18,495 bases of DNA from Oxalobacteraceae bacterium (GTDB taxonomy: Bacteria; Pseudomonadota; Gammaproteobacteria; Burkholderiales; Burkholderiaceae_D). Where the stretch lies: contig JAIXQV010000130.1 in the NCBI GenBank assembly GCA_027485535.1, forward strand, positions 1 to 18,495, in the 5' to 3' direction. Shown here piece by piece: positions 14,259 through 18,495 of the stretch. The stretch's first letter is position 1, and each line of letters opens with the position of its first letter. Under the pieces are notes generated by a model, which saw only the letters and a program-made list of their open reading frames with translations, searched no databases and was not told the DNA's origin. The position numbers and the translations under genes were made by a program.

Positions 14259-15316
14259 GCCAATTTAGGTGATGGATTCTCTGTGCCAGCCGCCTGCGGC
14301 ATCAGTTCGCCGATAGCAGTTTCGATACGCGACAGCACATCGTAATGCGCCGCGTCGAAAGCGCGCCGTATGGCCCATTCGAAGCCATAGGCGCTCTCGC
14401 CGCCGTGGCTCTTGAATACCAAACCACGCAAGCCGAGCAAGCTCGCTCCATTGTAACGGGAGGGATTCAGTCGCTGCGAAATTCGACGCAACGCGCCTTG
14501 CGCCAGTAGCGCGCCCAGCATATTCAACCAACCCTGCTTGAGCTCACTGACAAGAACACCCTTCACCAGACGACCCAGCCCTTCAGCCGCCTTCAAGGTC
14601 ACGTTGCCGACGAAGCCATCGCACACCACGATATCGGTGGTACCTTCGAAGATGTCATTGCCCTCGACATTGCCATAAAAATTGATCAAACCCTTCTCAT
14701 GATCAGCACGTAATAGCACTGCGGTTTGCTTCACCAGCTCATTGCCTTTGATGTCTTCTTCGCCGACATTCAACAAACCCACCGTGGGGCGCGAATGACC
14801 TTCAACGGCGGCGACAAGCGCCGAGCTCATCAAGGCAAACTGCTGCAGGTGGAAAGGTTCGCAATCGACATTGGCACCTAAGTCGAGCACATAGGTGGGG
14901 CCGTCTTTTTGGTTCGGGAGGATGGTGCAAATCGCAGGGCGGTCGACCCCAGCGATCGTTTTCAAGAGGTAGCGCGATACCGCCATCAACGCACCGGTAT
15001 TACCAGCTGAGACACAAGCCTGTGCTGCCCCCTCTTTGACCTGATCAATTGCAACCCGCATCGATGAGTCACGCTTGCGACGCAGTGCAACCTCGAGTGT
15101 GTCGTCCATCTCGACCACTTCAGTGGCGTTGACGATACTGAGTTGGGAATGATGCTCGGCACCCAGTTTGCGTAACTCGGCGCGAATGGCGTCTTCGCGA
15201 CCAACCAGCAGCAGGTGGGCATCGTGCTGTTGCTTAACGAAAGCAAGCGACGCAGGAACCGTGACCGACGGACCATGGTCGCCGCCCATGCAGTCAATCG
15301 ATATGCGAACGGTCAT
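14255..15316 (-). CDS. plsX: Phosphate acyltransferase PlsX
   Basis: PlsX turns acyl-ACP into acyl-phosphate, the acyl donor for PlsY in phospholipid synthesis, and acts peripherally at the membrane. From ATG at 15316 it has 353 residues, close to E. coli (356). The N-terminal ISIDCMGGDHGPSVTVPASL is the family signature. Further marks are SAGNTGALMA (residues about 101-110) and CDGFVGNVTLKAAEG (about 227-241). A longer reading from TTG at 15382 would add 22 residues without family similarity and is rejected. Only a weak ribosome-binding site is visible, and the leader contains two inverted repeats. The gene follows rpmF and its terminator and overlaps fabH. Confidence 0.97.
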   Translation of the reverse strand: MTVRISIDCMGGDHGPSVTVPASLAFVKQQHDAHLLLVGREDAIRAELRKLGAEHHSQLSIVNATEVVEMDDTLEVALRRKRDSSMRVAIDQVKEGAAQACVSAGNTGALMAVSRYLLKTIAGVDRPAICTILPNQKDGPTYVLDLGANVDCEPFHLQQFALMSSALVAAVEGHSRPTVGLLNVGEEDIKGNELVKQTAVLLRADHEKGLINFYGNVEGNDIFEGTTDIVVCDGFVGNVTLKAAEGLGRLVKGVLVSELKQGWLNMLGALLAQGALRRISQRLNPSRYNGASLLGLRGLVFKSHGGESAYGFEWAIRRAFDAAHYDVLSRIETAIGELMPQAAGTENPSPKLA

Positions 15317-15347
15317 GGTTGACCAACCGGAGCCTGGAGGCTTCCGG
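15317..15347 (-). promoter_or_regulatory. Structured leader in front of plsX
   Basis: Two adjacent inverted repeats occupy the last 31 nt before the plsX ATG. At 15327-15347 CCGGAGCC pairs with GGCTTCCGG, with one bulged base, around TGGA. At 15317-15328 GGTTG pairs with CAACC across AC; the two cannot both form fully because they share two bases. Such folding would cover the place where the ribosome-binding site should be. No regulator is known to me for this site. Confidence 0.4.
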
Positions 15348-15380
15348 CAAATCTGACCTGAGGGAGATGGTCGCGCATAC

Positions 15381-15416
15381 AAAAACGGCGCAAGCGGTCA
15401 AAGACCCCTGACGCCG
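15381..15416 (-). terminator. Imperfect intrinsic terminator between rpmF and plsX
   Basis: On the minus strand a stem of about 13 bp (CGGCG with CGCCG at the base, GGTC with GACC at the top) has one single-base bulge on each side and one G-T pair. It closes a TTT loop and is followed directly by five T residues. It lies 45 nt after the rpmF stop and 65 nt before plsX. The imperfect stem suggests partial read-through into plsX. Confidence 0.75.
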
Positions 15417-15461
15417 AATGATGAAGATGCTTTGCGTAGAACTGGGTTCGCCAGCGACGAA

Positions 15462-15644
15462 TTATTCGTCGTTCTTGGTCTTCATGACCTTGCGGCCACG
15501 ATAGAAACCGTTCGGGCTGATGTGGTGACGCAGGTGCACCTCGCCCGTGGTCGGCTCAATAGCGGTGGCCGGCGCGGTCAAAAACTGGTGCGAGCGGTGC
15601 ATACCCCGCTTCGACGGCGTCTTTTTGTTTTGCTGAACTGCCAT
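15462..15644 (-). CDS. rpmF: 50S ribosomal protein L32
   Basis: L32 is a small basic protein of the large ribosomal subunit. The 60-residue product begins AVQQNKKTPSKRGMHRSHQ and has LRHHISPNGFYRGRKV near the C-terminus, the L32 pattern. The zinc-binding cysteines of some L32 versions are absent, as in E. coli. ATG at 15644 has a strong AGGAG 6 nt upstream. It lies between yceD and plsX, the standard order; a terminator follows, probably reducing flow into the lipid genes. Confidence 0.98.
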   Translation of the reverse strand: MAVQQNKKTPSKRGMHRSHQFLTAPATAIEPTTGEVHLRHHISPNGFYRGRKVMKTKNDE

Positions 15645-15829
15645 AACGTACTCCTAAGGAAGCACTGATTGAGAAAAATGCCGAAATCGGTCCGCATTTG
15701 CCCCAAAACAGCGAATCCAAAATTTTAACACAACGGAGTGGCTTAAACACCCCTCCTGAAGCGGCGCATCTAACCGGCGCCCACGAAGGAGACTCGGCCC
15801 AAGCTTTTCAAATAATTAATTTTCTGGCT
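15645..15829. other. Intergenic region between yceD and rpmF
   Basis: This 185-bp gap is AT-rich at its yceD end and contains the strong rpmF ribosome-binding site at its other end. On the minus strand TTAAAAT (around 15724-15730) could be a -10 element for an rpmF promoter, but I find no matching -35. A short CCGA/TCGG palindrome lies at 15681-15690. I see no coding frame. Confidence 0.4.
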
Positions 15830-16321
15830 TTACTTTTTCAAATTATGCAAGACAGCGAAGGGAGAATCAGGCTTTTCCGGCGCCGGTACTGCCTGACCGT
15901 CAGGGCATTGCGGATGCCGTGGCGATAAGGGGATCGCCAGCAAAGCCTCATCTTCCACCAGCTGCAGCAGATCGAGCGCGGCGCTGCCGACGATCACATC
16001 GACGCTCTCGTCATCCACCGTCTGCTCGGTGGCATCGGCATCTGCCTCGTCACTTGCCAGCAGGAGTAGCGATTGCGTGGCGAAGGCGTATGAAAATGGC
16101 AACAGGCAGCGCTGGCAGATCAGGCTCACCTCACCCTCGACCGCCATACTTAGCTGCGGGTAGCCCCTGGGGTGGCGACCGCCATCAAACGACCAGCGAA
16201 TTTCCCCCTCGGGCTTAGCGGCCTCTGCTGCCAGGCGCGCAAACCCAGTCACCGGGGTCACCCCGTCGCGCTGCTCGCCAAGCCGGCAGAACGCAAATGC
16301 ATCGACAATCGTGTTGCTCAT
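15830..16321 (-). CDS. yceD: YceD/DUF177 family protein (23S rRNA accumulation protein)
   Basis: YceD homologues lie next to rpmF in most bacteria and were linked to 23S rRNA accumulation and to chloroplast ribosome assembly; the molecular action is not established. From ATG at 16321 it has 163 residues against about 173 in E. coli. The signature CQRCLLPF (Cys69, Cys72), a third cysteine in HPQC (Cys139), an acidic middle (DEADADATEQ) and the ending SPFAVLHNLKK are typical of the family. A longer frame reaching 16564 would run antisense through the start of maf and is not supported. It probably begins the yceD-rpmF-plsX-fab transcription unit, divergent from maf. Confidence 0.93.
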   Translation of the reverse strand: MSNTIVDAFAFCRLGEQRDGVTPVTGFARLAAEAAKPEGEIRWSFDGGRHPRGYPQLSMAVEGEVSLICQRCLLPFSYAFATQSLLLLASDEADADATEQTVDDESVDVIVGSAALDLLQLVEDEALLAIPLSPRHPQCPDGQAVPAPEKPDSPFAVLHNLKK

Positions 16322-16345
16322 GGCGGCTAGCTTCTCTGGAAACCC

Positions 16346-16373
16346 GATATAGTAACAAGGCTGTTTCTGTCCA
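16346..16373 (-). promoter_or_regulatory. Candidate sigma-70 promoter for yceD-rpmF-plsX-fab
   Basis: In the 84-bp gap between divergent yceD and maf, the minus strand has TGGACA (16373-16368, five of six to TTGACA), a 16-bp spacer and TATATC (16351-16346, four of six to TATAAT). The expected start point leaves a leader of about 18 nt before the yceD ATG. No equally good promoter is seen for maf on the plus strand. Confidence 0.4.
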
Positions 16374-16405
16374 CCTAGCCACGTTATCACGCTGCCCATT
16401 TTCGG

Positions 16406-17008
16406 ATGTCGACCAACCCCCGCCTCTTGCTTGCCTCTGGCTCGGCCTACCGCAAATCGCTGCTGGCTCGGCTCAGGCTGGATTTCGAGACCTGCTCGCC
16501 GGACATCGACGAGCGCCCATTGCCCGGCGAGTCCGCCGCCGAGACTGCACTTCGACTGGCGCAAGCCAAGGCAGAAGCCGTGGCCGCGACGGTGAATGCG
16601 GGCTTGATCATCGGCTCCGATCAGGTCGCCACCCTAGATGGCCAACACATCGGCAAACCCGGTACTCACGCTAATGCGATGGCGCAATTGCAAAGCATGC
16701 GCGGACGTGAAGTGGTGTTTCATACGGCCCTCTGCCTGCTTGATACACGAGCGGATGCGCCGCGGCACTTGCAACTCGAGAACGTTAAAACGGTGGTGAT
16801 GTTTCGTGATCTGCCCGACGCCGAGCTGGATGCATACTTGCGGATCGAACAGCCCTATGATTGCGCAGGTAGCGCAAAGAACGAGGCACTGGGTATCGCG
16901 CTGCTGTCGTCCATGCGCAGCGACGACCCCACGGCACTGACCGGCTTGCCGCTGATTGCGCTGGTTGGCATGCTGCGCACATCCGGCCTGACTTTTTTTG
17001 AGCGCTAA
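16406..17008 (+). CDS. maf: Maf-like nucleoside triphosphate pyrophosphatase, YceF (m7GTP) subtype
   Basis: Maf proteins hydrolyse non-canonical nucleoside triphosphates to monophosphates and pyrophosphate, cleaning the nucleotide pool. The 200-residue protein has LLASGSAYRKSLL (residues 8-20), the catalytic GSDQV (70-74) and a C-terminal YDCAGSAKNEALGIALL with DDPTALTGLPLI (173-184). The CAGS and DDPTAL patterns match the YceF branch, known for 7-methyl-GTP, rather than the dTTP/UTP branch. ATG at 16406 begins the usual STNPRLLLASGS. The ribosome-binding site is weak. The gene diverges from yceD, and the methyltransferase gene begins 4 bp after its stop. Confidence 0.95.
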   Translation: MSTNPRLLLASGSAYRKSLLARLRLDFETCSPDIDERPLPGESAAETALRLAQAKAEAVAATVNAGLIIGSDQVATLDGQHIGKPGTHANAMAQLQSMRGREVVFHTALCLLDTRADAPRHLQLENVKTVVMFRDLPDAELDAYLRIEQPYDCAGSAKNEALGIALLSSMRSDDPTALTGLPLIALVGMLRTSGLTFFER

Positions 17009-17012
17009 CGCG

Positions 17013-17744
17013 ATGCATGGCACGCTCTACCTGATTCCCAACGCGCTTGGCGAAGGCGCGCTGGATGCGGTGATTCCGGAGCCGGTGCGTGCGCGTACCG
17101 CATCGCTGCAGTACTTCATCGCAGAAAACGCAAAAAGTGCGCGCGCCTTTCTGAAACTGGTGGGCACCACGCACCCGCTGCAACAGTCGCTGCAAGAAAC
17201 GCATATTAGTGAGCTGAACGTGAACACTGCCGCCGAGCTGTTACCGGCGCTGTTGTCACCACTACTTCAGGGCCATGACGTCGGCTTGTTGTCCGAGGCT
17301 GGCGTACCGGCGGTGGCAGACCCGGGCGCAGACCTCGTGCGTCTTGCGCACCGAGAGCACATTACGGTCAAACCGTTAGTGGGTCCATCCTCTTTGCTGC
17401 TGGCGCTGATGGCGAGCGGACTGAATGGGCAAAGCTTTGCATTCCATGGCTACCTTCCGACGGACGCCGATGCACGCGCTACTCGCCTAAGGCAACTGGA
17501 GCAGCGCTCTCGGCAAGAACGGCAAACACAGATGTTTATCGAGACGCCTTATCGCAATGAGGCGATGTTACAGGCACTTGCCACCAACTGCGCACCGACG
17601 ACCCTTATCTGCATAGCGACCGATCTCACGCTGGATACTGAGTCAGTTCGCACCAACAGCGCGCAGCAATGGCAAAAGGAAATCGCGGCAGGAAAGATGC
17701 CAGCATTCAGAAAGAGACCGACCGTATTTCTGATGCTGGCGTAA
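17013..17744 (+). CDS. Small RsmI-like SAM-dependent methyltransferase (tetrapyrrole methylase fold)
   Basis: This protein belongs to the fold that includes cobalamin-pathway methylases and RsmI, which 2'-O-methylates C1402 of 16S rRNA. From ATG at 17013 it has 243 residues. GLLSEAGVPAVADPGA (91-106) corresponds to the RsmI cofactor motif, and GPSSLLLALMASGLNG (124-139) is followed by FAFHGYLP. The N-terminal GTLYLIPNALGE differs from the RsmI version (usually LYVVATPIGN), and the protein is shorter than RsmI (about 286). It is therefore probably a sister family with an unproven substrate. A TTG at 16998 inside the end of maf adds five residues; the ATG is preferred. The gene is 4 bp after maf and its stop is 2 bp from that of convergent sppA. 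Confidence 0.88.
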   Translation: MHGTLYLIPNALGEGALDAVIPEPVRARTASLQYFIAENAKSARAFLKLVGTTHPLQQSLQETHISELNVNTAAELLPALLSPLLQGHDVGLLSEAGVPAVADPGADLVRLAHREHITVKPLVGPSSLLLALMASGLNGQSFAFHGYLPTDADARATRLRQLEQRSRQERQTQMFIETPYRNEAMLQALATNCAPTTLICIATDLTLDTESVRTNSAQQWQKEIAAGKMPAFRKRPTVFLMLA

Positions 17745-17746
17745 AT

Positions 17747-18495
17747 TTAGCGCGGCTTGACCCACTCCGTTGCCATCGTTTTTGCAAAACCCTCACCGAC
17801 GGCGGCACCAAACTTTTTCAGTACCCGATCCGACAGACCTTCACGCACGGTGTAGTCAATCACATCTTCCGCTTTCAACACATCGCGCGCCACGCCATCG
17901 ACTGTGCCGAGTCCATCTGCTAAACCAAGCCGAATCGCGCTCTCGCCAGTCCAGAATAGCCCGGAGAAAATCTCCGGCGAGGTCTTGAGACGCTTGCCAC
18001 GACCCGATCGTACTGCAGCGATAAACTGCTGATGAATCTCGTCGAGCAAGGATTGTGTGTGTGCCTTATGACGAGGATTCTGTGGCTGGAATGGATCCAT
18101 CATGGCTTTGTTCTCACCAGCGGTCATGAGTCGGCGTTCGACACCGAGTTTGTTCATCAAACCAGTAAAACCAAAACTGCTCATCAATACACCAATGGAT
18201 CCAACAATGCTGCCTTGGCTAACGTAGATGCGGTCTGCCGCTGCTGCGATGTAATAGCAGCCTGAGGCGCACATATCTTCCACCACCACATACACCGGTT
18301 TATTGGGATGCAGCTTGCGCAGTCGTACGATCTCATTGTTCACAATCGCTGCCTGCACCGGACTGCCGCCGGGGCTGTTCATGCGAATCACCAGACCAAC
18401 CGAGCCTTCGTCGTTGAATGCGTCCTGTAAAGCCGGCATGATGGTATCGACTGAAGCAGTCGGACTATCCGCATCGATCTCGCCGCTAATCTCGA
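17747..18495 (-). CDS. sppA: Signal peptide peptidase SppA, S49 family (partial, N-terminus outside window)
   Basis: SppA degrades cleaved signal peptides in the cytoplasmic membrane. The frame is open to the window edge and starts upstream of it. An internal ATG at 18439 is not the start, because EISGEID, a normal conserved piece of the family, lies before it. The core is present: IRMNSPGG, then the nucleophile serine in DMCASGCYYIAAAADRIY and GSIVGSIGV. The likely general-base lysine is in GENKAMMDPF. The size and single set of motifs point to the short SppA type with one S49 domain. It converges on the methyltransferase gene with only 2 bp between stops and no terminator between them. Confidence 0.95.
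   Translation of the reverse strand, partial: EISGEIDADSPTASVDTIMPALQDAFNDEGSVGLVIRMNSPGGSPVQAAIVNNEIVRLRKLHPNKPVYVVVEDMCASGCYYIAAAADRIYVSQGSIVGSIGVLMSSFGFTGLMNKLGVERRLMTAGENKAMMDPFQPQNPRHKAHTQSLLDEIHQQFIAAVRSGRGKRLKTSPEIFSGLFWTGESAIRLGLADGLGTVDGVARDVLKAEDVIDYTVREGLSDRVLKKFGAAVGEGFAKTMATEWVKPR

Noticed and set aside
15317..15382. Upstream TTG start for plsX
   Set aside because: The 22 added residues have no counterpart in PlsX, and the TTG lies in the T tract of the rpmF terminator.
16322..16564. N-terminal extension of yceD by 81 residues
   Set aside because: It would overlap the start of maf on the other strand; YceD homologues begin at the internal Met (16321), and the added sequence looks non-coding.
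1..18495. tRNA genes, rRNA, CRISPR repeats, insertion sequences, phage genes or toxin-antitoxin pairs
   Set aside because: None seen. The order is continuous housekeeping synteny; the YgfX-like protein alone, without SdhE beside it, is not evidence of a toxin-antitoxin system.

Overview
The window is an ordinary, densely packed stretch of core chromosome from a proteobacterium. The gene order is sppA, RsmI-like methyltransferase, maf, yceD, rpmF, plsX, fabH, fabD, fabG, acpP, fabF, ygfX, rpoE, rseA, mucD, a glutaredoxin-like gene, lepA, lepB, a DUF4845 gene, rnc, era, recO and pdxJ. I know this order from Betaproteobacteria, especially Burkholderiales. Composition is moderately GC-rich. I cannot name a genus. 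There is no mobile element, CRISPR array, rRNA, tRNA, integrase or foreign-looking island.

Layout: nearly everything is on the minus strand. From right to left, a partial sppA (17747-18495) converges on two plus-strand genes, maf and a small tetrapyrrole-methylase-type methyltransferase. Divergent from maf begins the fatty-acid and phospholipid string yceD-rpmF-plsX-fabH-fabD-fabG-acpP-fabF-ygfX. It links ribosomal protein L32 to acyl-phosphate synthesis (PlsX), the initiating and elongating ketoacyl synthases (FabH, FabF), malonyl loading (FabD), ketoacyl reduction (FabG) and the carrier (ACP). Next comes the envelope-stress module rpoE-rseA-mucD, then a glutaredoxin-like gene. The last part, lepA-lepB-DUF4845-rnc-era-recO-pdxJ, combines translation (EF4), signal-peptide removal, RNA processing, ribosome assembly, DNA repair and vitamin B6 synthesis. 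Many junctions overlap by 4 bp (ATGA or GTGA), as expected for translationally coupled operons. Three good intrinsic terminators interrupt the strings: after rpmF, after mucD and after the glutaredoxin-like gene. lepA and the downstream fab genes therefore probably depend on internal promoters or read-through.

The most unusual spot is 8040-8460. The anti-sigma factor gene rseA encodes only the cytoplasmic sigma-binding domain (79 aa) and ends at an amber codon. Reading on in the same frame gives 59 more open codons with a membrane-like segment, ending in an ATGA overlap with mucD. rseB, which normally lies between rseA and mucD, is missing. I found no convincing undescribed multi-gene system. 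The other findings are regulatory-scale: TTG starts on rpoE and fabF, hairpins against gene starts, palindromes upstream of acpP and rpoE, and a possible microprotein opposite the rpoE leader.
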